Shown: piece after piece, positions 13,538 to 20,639 of the stretch
Position numbering within the stretch: position 1 is the first letter of the stretch
Layout: each line of letters starts with the position of its first letter
Assembly (NCBI GenBank): GCA_034408685.1
Contig: JAWXCP010000186.1
Location: 1-20,639, forward strand
Reading direction: 5' to 3'
Length of the DNA: 20,639 bases
Source of the DNA: JANXVY01 sp034408685
Lineage (GTDB): Bacteria; Pseudomonadota; Alphaproteobacteria; Rhizobiales; Hyphomicrobiaceae
Translations under genes and position numbers: made by a program
Notes under the pieces: generated by a model
Databases searched by the model: none
What the model was told of the DNA's origin: nothing
Seen by the model: only the letters and a program-made list of their open reading frames with translations

Positions 13538-15133
13538 TCACCGCGTAGCGACCGTGAAATCGGTGCCTTCGCCAAAATGCTGGCTTGTGGTTTCATCCGA
13601 GATGATCAGTGACGAGCCAGGCTTCATCCGCTCCGCGATGGCAGCCATCGCTTCTTGCGGAAACTGCACGCGGTCGAGCGCAGCCGTTGCCGTTGCCGTT
13701 GCCGGTCGCGGCTGTGATTTCGATCCCGTGTCGCGGTCGCGCATCGGCACCGACGCGACAGTCCAATCGAGTTTTGAAAAATCGTCGCTGTAACCCATGG
13801 CCGTGTAGACATGCGTTCCCAGCGGCATGTCCGCGTCGGTGATCGTGACTGGTACTTCGAGCACCGGCTCGAAACCCTGGCGCACATACAGGCGCTGATC
13901 CTTGCGGCTGACGAACACCGAAACGGGGCGCATGTACCGAGCATCCTCGCGCTTTTTGAGCGCATAAGCCGAACGCGCGTCCTTCAGCGCCTGATTGGCC
14001 TCTTGCACGGCCTCGCTGGCACGGGCGTTGGCGTCACTGGCTGTCGCAATCCGGGCTTGATATTCGGGCCTCAGGGTATCCACGTCGCTCAATGTATCCT
14101 GAGCCAGTTCCAGTTCGCTCGCGAGGTCGAACAGCTTGGCCTCGATTTTGTCCTCGGCACCCATCAAGGCTTCCAGCGCGCGGTCGCTGAGCGGGCTGTC
14201 CATCCGGCGGCCGATCGCCGCGAGTTGCCCCTCGAGCTTGTCGCGGACCCGGCCGATGCGGTCGATCGTTGCGGTGGCATCGCGGGCGCTGTCCTCGACC
14301 TTTTCGAGGTCATTTTGAGCCACAATGAGCGCTTTGCGTGCGGCTTTGAACGCCTCGAGCTTGGTGGCATGCTCGGCATCGACCGGCGCGATAGCCTCGA
14401 ACAGGTCGCGCGTTTCGGCAAAGCGTGCCTTCGCTGCAGCCGTCACCGGCACGTCGCCGCCACGGCCCAGTTTGACGCCGGCGATCGCACCACCCAGGCT
14501 GGCGACGCGGTTGCCACCGCTCGGACCCAAATCACCCTTGATCGGGTCCGCGGTCAGATCGAGCGCGACCGTTTCCTCGGCGGGCGGCGGCGGTCCGGGC
14601 AACTTGTCGTGAGAAATCGCCCGCGGCGCGACGTCGGCATTCGACACGATCACGCGCGTGTTGACCGAGGTCATGTCGTAGAGCCGCTGCGAGAAAGCGC
14701 GCGGCAAGCGGATACAGCCGTGCGACGCGGGGTACCCGGGCAGGTGACCCGCGTGCATTGCCGTCCCCGACCACGTCAACCTCTGCATGTAGGGCATCGG
14801 CGCGTTATCGTAGAGATTGCTGTAGTGCTCGACCGCTTTACCGAGAATACTGAACACGCCCGTGGCTGTCGGGTTCTCCGCGTTGCCACTCGAGATCGGC
14901 GCTTCCGTCACGCTACCGTTGCGGTTGTATACGGTAAGCCGCTGGCGTTTCAGCGAGACAATGACGACCAGCGGGTCCTTGGATGACACGACCTGCGGCT
15001 TTGGCGGGGCAAGTTCCGTGCGACGGCGCGCTTCGGCTGGCGATGCAAGCAGCAGCGACCCGATTGAAGCGGCGCAAAGCGCGGCGCGCAACATCGCGCA
15101 CGGACTGATCGGAGCAATCGGAAATGTCGACAT
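13538..15133 (-). CDS. L,D-transpeptidase (YkuD) with coiled coil and second degenerate domain
   Basis: A 531-residue exported enzyme. A signal peptide (about 14-36, ending ASPAEA) leads to the periplasm. Residues about 54-165 are a YkuD domain with the full catalytic motif, HAGHLPGYPASHGCIRLP: His127, His138 and nucleophile Cys140. It should form 3-3 crosslinks in peptidoglycan or attach proteins to it. A Pro-rich linker and a long coiled coil (about 235-398) follow. Residues 404-463 repeat the YkuD strands (VFVSRKDQRLYVRQGFEPVLEVPVTI against VIVSLKRQRLTVYNRNGSVTEAPISS) but no SHGC motif follows; the end has GSSLIISDE. The start at 15133 has AGGTGGGG before it, while a later ATG (15094) has none. 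It is divergent from panB. Confidence 0.92.
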   Translation of the reverse strand: MSTFPIAPISPCAMLRAALCAASIGSLLLASPAEARRRTELAPPKPQVVSSKDPLVVIVSLKRQRLTVYNRNGSVTEAPISSGNAENPTATGVFSILGKAVEHYSNLYDNAPMPYMQRLTWSGTAMHAGHLPGYPASHGCIRLPRAFSQRLYDMTSVNTRVIVSNADVAPRAISHDKLPGPPPPAEETVALDLTADPIKGDLGPSGGNRVASLGGAIAGVKLGRGGDVPVTAAAKARFAETRDLFEAIAPVDAEHATKLEAFKAARKALIVAQNDLEKVEDSARDATATIDRIGRVRDKLEGQLAAIGRRMDSPLSDRALEALMGAEDKIEAKLFDLASELELAQDTLSDVDTLRPEYQARIATASDANARASEAVQEANQALKDARSAYALKKREDARYMRPVSVFVSRKDQRLYVRQGFEPVLEVPVTITDADMPLGTHVYTAMGYSDDFSKLDWTVASVPMRDRDTGSKSQPRPATATATAALDRVQFPQEAMAAIAERMKPGSSLIISDETTSQHFGEGTDFTVATR

Positions 15134-15266
15134 GGCACCCCACCTGACGAGAATTGGCCGAACCTGCAGCCAACAGTTGCGGAAACCACCGAAGATGTCC
15201 GCCTAACCCCTTCATTAACTACGCTCTTTCCGCTAACTCATGGTTACCAGACCCTTTGCACCTTGC

Positions 15267-15306
15267 GCAATTGTTACCTGTCGAGCCGAATGCAATTGTT
15301 ACAATT
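15267..15306. promoter_or_regulatory. Paired GCAATTGTTAC elements in the panB/transpeptidase divergent region
   Basis: GCAATTGTTAC occurs at 15267-15277 and again at 15292-15302, 25 bases apart. The second copy extends into a perfect 13-base palindrome, AATTGT-T-ACAATT (15294-15306). The AT-rich sequence contrasts with the GC-rich genes on both sides. It may be a regulator binding pair or overlap the panB promoter; no protein is known to me that binds it. Confidence 0.4.
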
Positions 15307-15362
15307 TGTGTAAACGCAGCGGCGCAAACGCCACGCAATCCGCCGAGGCCCAGGAGAGCCCC

Positions 15363-16256
15363 ATGTCCGTGCAGATGCCAACAAAACGCCTGATGGCGCC
15401 CGACATTACGGCTCGTAAAGGCTTGGCGCCGATCGTGTCGCTGACCGCGTATCATGCGCACACCGCCGCGATTGCCGATCGCTACTGCGACTTCCTGCTG
15501 GTCGGCGACAGCCTTGGCATGGTCATGCACGGCTATGAGACGACCGTGCCCGTGCCGCTCGAGTTGATGATCATGCACGGCCGCGCGGTCGTGCGAGGCT
15601 CGAAGCGAGCCCTCGTCGTCATCGACATGCCGTTTGGCACCTACGAGGAGAGCCCGTCGGTCGCCTTCCGAAATGCCGCCCGCGTCATGAAGGAAACCGA
15701 CTGCGGGGCCGTCAAACTCGAGGGCGGCCGCCGTATGGCCGAAACGATCGACTTCCTGGTTCAGCGCGGCATCCCGGTGATGGCCCACATCGGCCTGACG
15801 CCGCAGTCGGTCAACGTCATCGGCGGCTTCAAGGCGCAGGGCCGCACGGCCGACAGCTGGGCCCCGATCGAAGAGGACGCGCGCCTCGTCTCGCAAGCCG
15901 GTGCGTTTTCCGTCGTGTTGGAAGCGATGGCCGAGCCGCTCGCCGCCCGTATCACCGCCGCGGTGCCGATCCCGACCATCGGCATTGGGGCATCGCCTTC
16001 CTGCGATGGCCAGATTCTCGTCATGGAGGACATGCTGGGCCTGTCCGAGCGCGTGCCGAAATTTGTCCGCAAGTTCGGCCGAGTTGCAGAGGCCATCGAA
16101 GACGCGATCGCGAGCTACGCCGAGGATGTTCGCAACCGCGCTTTCCCGGCGCCCGAACACACCTATACGCTAACCCCGCCTGGGCCCGTTGAACCCGCAG
16201 CACCCGCAGTTCCGCCAGCCCGGGACACGAAAAAGCCGAAAAACCTGCGCACGTGA
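15363..16256 (+). CDS. panB: 3-methyl-2-oxobutanoate hydroxymethyltransferase
   Basis: A 297-residue cytoplasmic TIM-barrel enzyme that transfers a hydroxymethyl group from 5,10-methylenetetrahydrofolate to 3-methyl-2-oxobutanoate, giving ketopantoate, the first committed step to pantothenate and coenzyme A. Key residues align with the E. coli enzyme: Asp49 in VGDSLGM, Asp88 in VIDMPFGTYE (both metal ligands), Lys118 in AVKLEGG and catalytic Glu187 in LEAMAEPL. HIGLTPQ and GIGASPSCDGQ are also typical. The start at 15363 has AGGAGAG before it; an upstream in-frame ATG at 15240 lies in the divergent promoter region. The last ~28 residues are a Pro/Lys-rich tail beyond the normal end. panC is not in the window, so the pantothenate genes are scattered. 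Confidence 0.96.
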   Translation: MSVQMPTKRLMAPDITARKGLAPIVSLTAYHAHTAAIADRYCDFLLVGDSLGMVMHGYETTVPVPLELMIMHGRAVVRGSKRALVVIDMPFGTYEESPSVAFRNAARVMKETDCGAVKLEGGRRMAETIDFLVQRGIPVMAHIGLTPQSVNVIGGFKAQGRTADSWAPIEEDARLVSQAGAFSVVLEAMAEPLAARITAAVPIPTIGIGASPSCDGQILVMEDMLGLSERVPKFVRKFGRVAEAIEDAIASYAEDVRNRAFPAPEHTYTLTPPGPVEPAAPAVPPARDTKKPKNLRT

Positions 16257-16357
16257 TTGCGGGTCGCTCAGGGTGGCGGCGCACGCAGACGTGGGCTATT
16301 GACGGGGATTGCGCGCCGACACGGCGGGCTTGAGGCGACAGCGAGACAACCGAACCG

Positions 16358-17128
16358 ATGGTCGACAGAAACGATTCCCTGATGCGCGAACTCGACACCG
16401 AGATGCGCAACGAATCCTACCAAAAGATCTGGGACAAGTACAAATTCCTGATCATCGCAGCGATCCTTGCGATCCCCTTGGGCACGCTGGGCTGGCAAGT
16501 CTATGACGGTCAGCGCCGGGCCGGTGCCGAAGCCGCCGGTGCAAAGTTCGAGGCAGCCCGTCGCCTTTTGGTCGAGAAAAAAGAAGCTGAAGCCGACACG
16601 GCGTTCGCCAACCTCGCAGCCTCTGGACCATCCGGCTACGCCACGCTCGCCCGCCTTCACGCTGCGGCTTCCCTCGTCAAGGCCGACAAAAAAACCGAGG
16701 CGGTTGCCGCCTACGACGCGTTGTTCAGTGACGCGACGGTGCCAGCCATCATTGGCGATCTAGCCGCGCTGCAAGCCGCCGGGCTTCGCTTAGAGGCAGC
16801 AGACTGGACCGAAATGCAGAATCGGCTCACCCCACTGATGGACGAGAAGGTGGCGTATCGCGCCATGGCAAGAGAAATGCTTGGTCTCGCCGCTTTGAAA
16901 GCTGGCAAAATCGACGATGCCCGCGCGGCGTTCTTGCTGATCCTCGGCGATGTGAAAGCGTCCCAGCAGCTCAGGGAGCGTGTGCAGTCTCATATGGCCG
17001 GAATAGCTGCCTCCGACCTAGCAAAGCAACCGCCCGGAGCCACCCCTGCTGGATCAGATCCAGCACAAGGCAACCCGGTGCAAAGCACGACACCGGCAAC
17101 GCCGACCGGAGACGCGACCAAGAAGTAA
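16358..17128 (+). CDS. YfgM-like single-pass membrane protein with TPR region
   Basis: A 256-residue inner-membrane protein. A short charged cytoplasmic N-terminus (1-28, DSLMRELDTEMRNESYQKIWDKYK) leads to one membrane helix (about 29-47) and a periplasmic, Ala-rich helical domain (50-225) in a tetratricopeptide pattern (YATLARLHAAASLVKADKKTEAVAAYDAL; AREMLGLAALKAGKIDDARAAF). The tail (227-256) is Pro/Thr/Gly-rich and disordered. In E. coli, YfgM contacts the SecYEG translocon and periplasmic chaperones, and its gene precedes bamB and der, the order seen here. The ribosome binding site is weak; the DSLxRE start motif near the N-terminus supports 16358. It is 38 bases from bamB, so they probably form one operon. 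Confidence 0.87.
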   Translation: MVDRNDSLMRELDTEMRNESYQKIWDKYKFLIIAAILAIPLGTLGWQVYDGQRRAGAEAAGAKFEAARRLLVEKKEAEADTAFANLAASGPSGYATLARLHAAASLVKADKKTEAVAAYDALFSDATVPAIIGDLAALQAAGLRLEAADWTEMQNRLTPLMDEKVAYRAMAREMLGLAALKAGKIDDARAAFLLILGDVKASQQLRERVQSHMAGIAASDLAKQPPGATPAGSDPAQGNPVQSTTPATPTGDATKK

Positions 17129-17166
17129 GCGGCAGCCGTTGATCGACTTAACGCTTCGAGGGTTCC

Positions 17167-18510
17167 ATGACGGGTCGTCTGCTCAATGGGTTCACTGCAG
17201 CCATGCTGGCTGCTGCCGCCGCAGCCACCCTGCCTGGGTGCGCCGGCGACGGTCCGGAGCTGCCAAAACTCGGCGACCTCAACCCGTTCAAGGAAAAGAT
17301 CGCCCCGCTGCCGGGTCGCCGCATCGCACTGGTCGACCGCGACGCGAAGCTGCCGGGCGAATTGGCCGAAGCTGGCACCCCTGTCGCGCTGCCACCCATT
17401 CGCGCCAACGAAGCATGGTCGCAGCCAGGCGGCGAACCGAGCAATGCGCCAGGCCACCTGGCGCTGTCGTCGGCGGCACCTAAGCAAGTCTGGTCCGGCG
17501 ATGTCGGCGACGGGTCGAGCAGCAAAGGCCGGCTCACCGCAAGCCCGGTGGTCGCCGACGGCCGCGTCTACACACTCGATGCCGACGGCAAGGTAACGGC
17601 GTTTTCAGCCAGCGGCGGCGGCGTCGTCTGGCGCACCCAGTTGGTCCCCGATACCGGCGCGAAAGGCAACGGCTACGGCGGCGGTTTGGCCTACGACGGC
17701 GGCCGCCTGTATGGCGCCAGCGGGTATGGCATCATCGCCGCGATCGACCCCGCGTCTGGTAAAAAGCTGTGGGAAAAGGTCATCGGCGCTCCGGTCCGCG
17801 CTTCACCAACAGCGTCCGGTGACCGCGTTTACGTCGTCACCAGTCACGGCCGGTTCCACGCCTTCAACGGCGCCGACGGGGCCGAACTGTGGGCCGTGCG
17901 CGGCCTGCCGCAGTCGTCTGCGCTGGTCAACAATGCCAGCCCCGCCGTCTCTGGCGACATGGTCGTCGTCCCATACCCATCTGGCGATATCGTCGCCCTG
18001 AAAGCTGCCGACGGCAACACCGTTTGGACCGAGACATTGACCCGCTCGCGCGCCAGCTCGCAGTCGGCTCTGACTGATGCGGGCCGCCCGGCCGTCGACC
18101 AAGGCGTCGTATTCGGTGTCGGCCACGCGGGCCGCATGGTCGCGACACAACTCAAGGACGGTGAGCGCTTATGGTCGTTGCCGATCGCGGGCTTCCAGAC
18201 GCCGTGGGTCGCAGGCGAAACCGTATTCGTCGTCGATATTACAGGTCAGCTGCTCGCCTTGTCGCGTCGGGACGGCAAGGTCCAGTGGACAACGCAGCTG
18301 CCTGCCGCAAAGGTCTGGGCCGGGCCGACGCTTGCTGGCGGTATGCTGTGGTTGACGTCGAGTTCGGGGAAGCTTGTTGGCGTCGACGCGGTTACCGGCA
18401 AGCTCACGACGCAGTCCGATATTGGCAACCCGATATTCATCGCCCCCGTGGTCGCCCAGGGCCGCATGTACGTCCTGACCGACAACGCCCGCCTGATCGC
18501 AATGAACTAA
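17167..18510 (+). CDS. bamB: Outer-membrane assembly lipoprotein BamB
   Basis: A 447-residue lipoprotein. Signal sequence 1-24 ends in the lipobox TLPGC with Cys25 as the lipidation site, so the protein is anchored on the periplasmic side of the outer membrane. From about 105 the sequence forms a PQQ-like beta-propeller: repeating units such as SPVVADGRVYTLDADGKVTAFSASGGGVVWRT, ASPTASGDRVYVVTSHGRFHAFNGADGAELWAV and APVVAQGRMYVLTDNARLIAMN, each with the G-xVY-ALD-G-W pattern. BamB is an accessory part of the BAM complex that inserts beta-barrel proteins. The linker between Cys25 and the propeller, about 80 residues, is longer than I expect. GAGGG before the ATG supports the start. It follows the YfgM-like gene closely. 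Confidence 0.93.
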   Translation: MTGRLLNGFTAAMLAAAAAATLPGCAGDGPELPKLGDLNPFKEKIAPLPGRRIALVDRDAKLPGELAEAGTPVALPPIRANEAWSQPGGEPSNAPGHLALSSAAPKQVWSGDVGDGSSSKGRLTASPVVADGRVYTLDADGKVTAFSASGGGVVWRTQLVPDTGAKGNGYGGGLAYDGGRLYGASGYGIIAAIDPASGKKLWEKVIGAPVRASPTASGDRVYVVTSHGRFHAFNGADGAELWAVRGLPQSSALVNNASPAVSGDMVVVPYPSGDIVALKAADGNTVWTETLTRSRASSQSALTDAGRPAVDQGVVFGVGHAGRMVATQLKDGERLWSLPIAGFQTPWVAGETVFVVDITGQLLALSRRDGKVQWTTQLPAAKVWAGPTLAGGMLWLTSSSGKLVGVDAVTGKLTTQSDIGNPIFIAPVVAQGRMYVLTDNARLIAMN

Positions 18511-18565
18511 CCGGATCAGGTCGACTTGGCTTCGGCGATCGTGAGATCGAAGGCGATCGCGTACA

Positions 18566-18790
18566 TCAGTCCTCAGGATCGGTAAGAACATCCGTGATCG
18601 GGTAGGTCGTTTCCTCGCCGGTGGGAATAACCCGTATTTTGACTTCGTCGCGCGACTGCATGGCCAAGACTTCATACGGCACACCGCGCGGTCCGAAGCG
18701 ACGCACCAGTCCCACCAGATCAACTGGCGCAGCTCTCACGTCTGTGGTCGTCAGATTGCGCGGCGGCTGTGCAATTGTCGTTGGGGGCAC
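18566..18790 (-). CDS. Small protein of unknown function, DUF5397-like
   Basis: A 74-residue protein on the opposite strand to its neighbours bamB and der. The GTG start is set by GGAG five bases upstream. The first ~25 residues are Thr/Pro-rich. The rest reads VDLVGLVRRFGPRGVPYEVLAMQSRDEVKIRVIPTGEETTYPITDVLTDPED, a small, probably beta-rich domain. This resembles small proteins I recall being annotated as DUF5397 (FGPxGxxYEV, then IRVxxTGEExxYP near an acidic end), but I could not check it. No transmembrane segment or signal. The codons are GC3-rich, as in true genes here. Its role is unknown. Confidence 0.65.
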   Translation of the reverse strand: MPPTTIAQPPRNLTTTDVRAAPVDLVGLVRRFGPRGVPYEVLAMQSRDEVKIRVIPTGEETTYPITDVLTDPED

Positions 18791-18947
18791 GACATCTCCA
18801 GTGCAGACCAGTGGCTTGTTTTGGCGATGATCTCAACATGGCCGAACAATACTGTAAACTTCTGACAAGCGACACCCCAAACACCAGCTATTCCCAGGAC
18901 CATGGAATTGCTGCATAAGCGCGGGTCCTCGATCCCTGAGCTTTGAC

Positions 18948-20441
18948 ATGCCCGCCGACCCCACTGCATCGCCTGACCATCGCAAGCCAGCCGAACACAA
19001 ACCGGCCGATCGCCAACCATCGGTCGCCATCGTCGGTCGACCGAATGTCGGCAAGTCCACGCTCTACAACCGCTTGACGAACACCCGCGACGCCCTCGTC
19101 TCGGACCTGCCCGGCCTGACCCGCGACCGCCGCGACGGCGACGCCGACGTAATGTCCCACACGGTCACGATCATCGACACCGCTGGCCTCGAGGTCGCCC
19201 CGCGCGGCTCGATCTCCGAGCGCATGCGCCGACAGACCGAAGTTGCCATCGAAGCGGCCGATCTTGTGCTGTTCGTGATCGACGCGCGCGCTGGCATTAT
19301 CGCCGACGACGAGACGTTCGCAACCATCGCCCGCCGCTCGGGCAAACCGGTGATCCTCGTCGCCAACAAATGTGAGGGCCGCAAAGGCGACGCTGGCTTT
19401 CTCGACGCCTACGGTATGGGCTTTGGCGAACCGGTTGCGATCTCCGCCGAGCACGGCGAAGGCTTCGACGACCTGGAATGGGCGATGCTTCGCGCGCTCG
19501 GGCTGTCTCCGCCAAAGCCAACCGCCAAGCGGCGCCGGCGCGGATACGTCGAGGACGACGGTGAAACCGTGTCACCGCCCGCCGATCTCGATGTCGATGC
19601 GGCGGCAGCCGAAGACGCGATCGCGCCCAACCGGCCGATCCGCATGGCGATCGTTGGCCGCCCCAACGCTGGCAAATCGACGCTCGTCAATGCGCTGCTC
19701 GGCGAAGACCGCATGATCACCGGCCCCGAGCCGGGGTTGACGCGCGATAGCATCGCGTCTGAGTTCGCGTGGCAGGACCGCAGCTTCACGATTTACGATA
19801 CCGCCGGATTGCGCCGCAAAGCCAAGATCACCGAAACCGCCGAAAAGTTATCGGCGAGCGATTCGATCCGAGCCTTGCGCTACGCCGAAATCGTCGTCCT
19901 ATTGATCGACCCGGAGCGCCCGTTCGAGCACCAAGATATGACGATCGCTTCGATGGCGGTCGAGGAGGGCCGCGCGCTCGTGATCGCCATCAACAAATGG
20001 GACCTCGTCGAGGACAAGCAGGCCAAGCTGGCTCAGCTGCGCGAGGAACTCGACGGCAGCCTGTCGCAGGCCCAGGGTATCGCCATGGTCACCATCTCGG
20101 CGCTCGCCGAGAAGAACCTCGACAAGATGATGGCCGCCGTCGTCAAGACCTACGACACCTGGAACCGCCGCTTGCCGACCAGCGCACTCAACCGTTGGCT
20201 TGCCGAGGCGACCCAGCGCCATGCCCCGCCAGCCGCCAGCGGGCGTCGCATCAAGCTGCGCTACATCACCCAGACGACAGCGCGGCCGCCGACGTTCGTG
20301 GCGTTCTGCTCCAAGCCCGAGGACGTACCGAAGTCCTACGTTCGTTATCTGGTCAACGGACTGCGCGAGGCATTCGATATGCCAGGCGTCCCGATCCGCT
20401 TTCAGTTGCGCAAGAGCGACAACCCTTATGCGAAAAGCTGA
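18948..20441 (+). CDS. der: Ribosome-assembly GTPase Der (EngA)
   Basis: A 497-residue cytoplasmic GTPase with two G domains and a C-terminal KH-like domain, needed for 50S subunit maturation. First G domain: GRPNVGKST (30-38), PGLTRDR (55-61), DTAGLE (77-82), NKCEG (140-144, an NKxE variant of NKxD). Second: GRPNAGKST (237-245), DTAGLRRKAKI (284-294), NKWD (349-352). A charged linker of about 40 residues (187-228, with KRRRR then acidic runs) joins them. The KH-like part (about 375-490) contains LNRWLAEATQRHAPP and IKLRYITQT. An N-terminal tail of ~24 residues, rich in Pro, His and Lys, precedes the usual start; no later ATG fits and the ribosome binding site is weak. It is separated from bamB by a small opposite-strand gene, so it likely has its own promoter. 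Confidence 0.96.
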   Translation: MPADPTASPDHRKPAEHKPADRQPSVAIVGRPNVGKSTLYNRLTNTRDALVSDLPGLTRDRRDGDADVMSHTVTIIDTAGLEVAPRGSISERMRRQTEVAIEAADLVLFVIDARAGIIADDETFATIARRSGKPVILVANKCEGRKGDAGFLDAYGMGFGEPVAISAEHGEGFDDLEWAMLRALGLSPPKPTAKRRRRGYVEDDGETVSPPADLDVDAAAAEDAIAPNRPIRMAIVGRPNAGKSTLVNALLGEDRMITGPEPGLTRDSIASEFAWQDRSFTIYDTAGLRRKAKITETAEKLSASDSIRALRYAEIVVLLIDPERPFEHQDMTIASMAVEEGRALVIAINKWDLVEDKQAKLAQLREELDGSLSQAQGIAMVTISALAEKNLDKMMAAVVKTYDTWNRRLPTSALNRWLAEATQRHAPPAASGRRIKLRYITQTTARPPTFVAFCSKPEDVPKSYVRYLVNGLREAFDMPGVPIRFQLRKSDNPYAKS

Positions 20442-20570
20442 TAAGGCGTTCCGCCGGTGGTTTGCGGTTCACCTCCGCAGGTGCATGCTCTAATTTGTGA
20501 AACGTTGGCTGGGGCAGCATCGTATGGTTACGGGCGGGCGACGAATGCCTACCTAACCGCAACGATCGGC

Positions 20571-20639
20571 GACGCCCAGCCACACGACGCCCAGCCACAC
20601 GACGCCCAGCCACACGCCGCCAGCCACACGACGCCAGCC
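20571..20639. repeat. 15-bp tandem repeat array running off the right edge
   Basis: GACGCCCAGCCACAC occurs three times without change (20571-20615), followed by a 14-base variant GCCGCCAGCCACAC and the start of another (GACGCCAGCC) cut by the window end. There are no unique spacers, so it is not a CRISPR array. Because the first units are multiples of three, it could be coding (DAQPH on the + strand), but a change to 14-base units would break that frame. Confidence 0.75.

Noticed and set aside
13811..14986. 391-codon + strand open frame opposite the L,D-transpeptidase
   Set aside because: Antisense shadow: the minus strand has signal peptide, catalytic motif and a good ribosome binding site.
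15219..16160. 313-codon minus-strand frame opposite panB
   Set aside because: panB has all catalytic residues; the antisense product is His/Arg/Asp-rich without a domain.
18530..18552. Possible terminator between bamB and the small minus-strand gene
   Set aside because: CTTC…GATC-GTGA-GATC-GAAG forms only a bulged stem with no T-run; too weak to list as a feature.
20463..20479. Possible der terminator
   Set aside because: TGCGG-N7-CCGCA is only a five-base stem and no T-run follows.
20571..20639. CRISPR array at the right edge
   Set aside because: Units are directly adjacent without unique spacers and only 14-15 bases long.

Overview
The window is GC-rich chromosomal DNA from an alphaproteobacterium. 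A member of the Hyphomicrobiales/Rhizobiales or a close relative is my best guess. It rests on the yfgM-like/bamB/der order with panB beside it, NnrU and PdeM proteins of alphaproteobacterial type, a long L,D-transpeptidase with a second domain, and GC-rich hairpin and heptamer repeats between genes. Genes are densely packed on both strands. I see no rRNA, tRNA, CRISPR array, insertion sequence or prophage.

Left edge (1-934): the last ~30 codons of an unidentified + strand gene, then a short minus-strand remnant of a DUF4145-like gene, then 567 bases without a convincing gene. That gap holds a strong GC hairpin and a heptamer tandem array. Next on the minus strand come crcB-rluC (fluoride exporter and 23S rRNA pseudouridine synthase, start/stop overlapping) and a vapB-vapC toxin-antitoxin pair whose genes also overlap. 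A HAD phosphatase is on the + strand.

Middle (4413-7356): a ChaN-family exported protein (minus) diverges from an exported redoxin (+). After these comes pdeM, a ligase-associated DNA repair nuclease.

The least explained part is 7396-12055, two minus-strand genes I cannot assign. One encodes a 1198-residue envelope protein: seven predicted membrane segments, a ~390-residue periplasmic coiled-coil loop with four cysteines, and a cytoplasmic tail containing two copies of a ~90-residue domain. The other, upstream, encodes a 248-residue, mostly disordered protein with one membrane segment near its C-terminus and three in-gene tandem repeat arrays. They may work together, but this is inference from position and envelope topology only.

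Right part (12342-20441): nnrU and a MOSC-domain gene overlap by four bases. A minus-strand L,D-transpeptidase gene diverges from panB (pantothenate synthesis) across a 229-base region with repeated AT-rich elements. A TPR membrane protein of YfgM type, the lipoprotein BamB (outer-membrane protein assembly) and the ribosome-assembly GTPase Der follow, with a small minus-strand gene between bamB and der. The window ends inside a 15-bp tandem repeat array.
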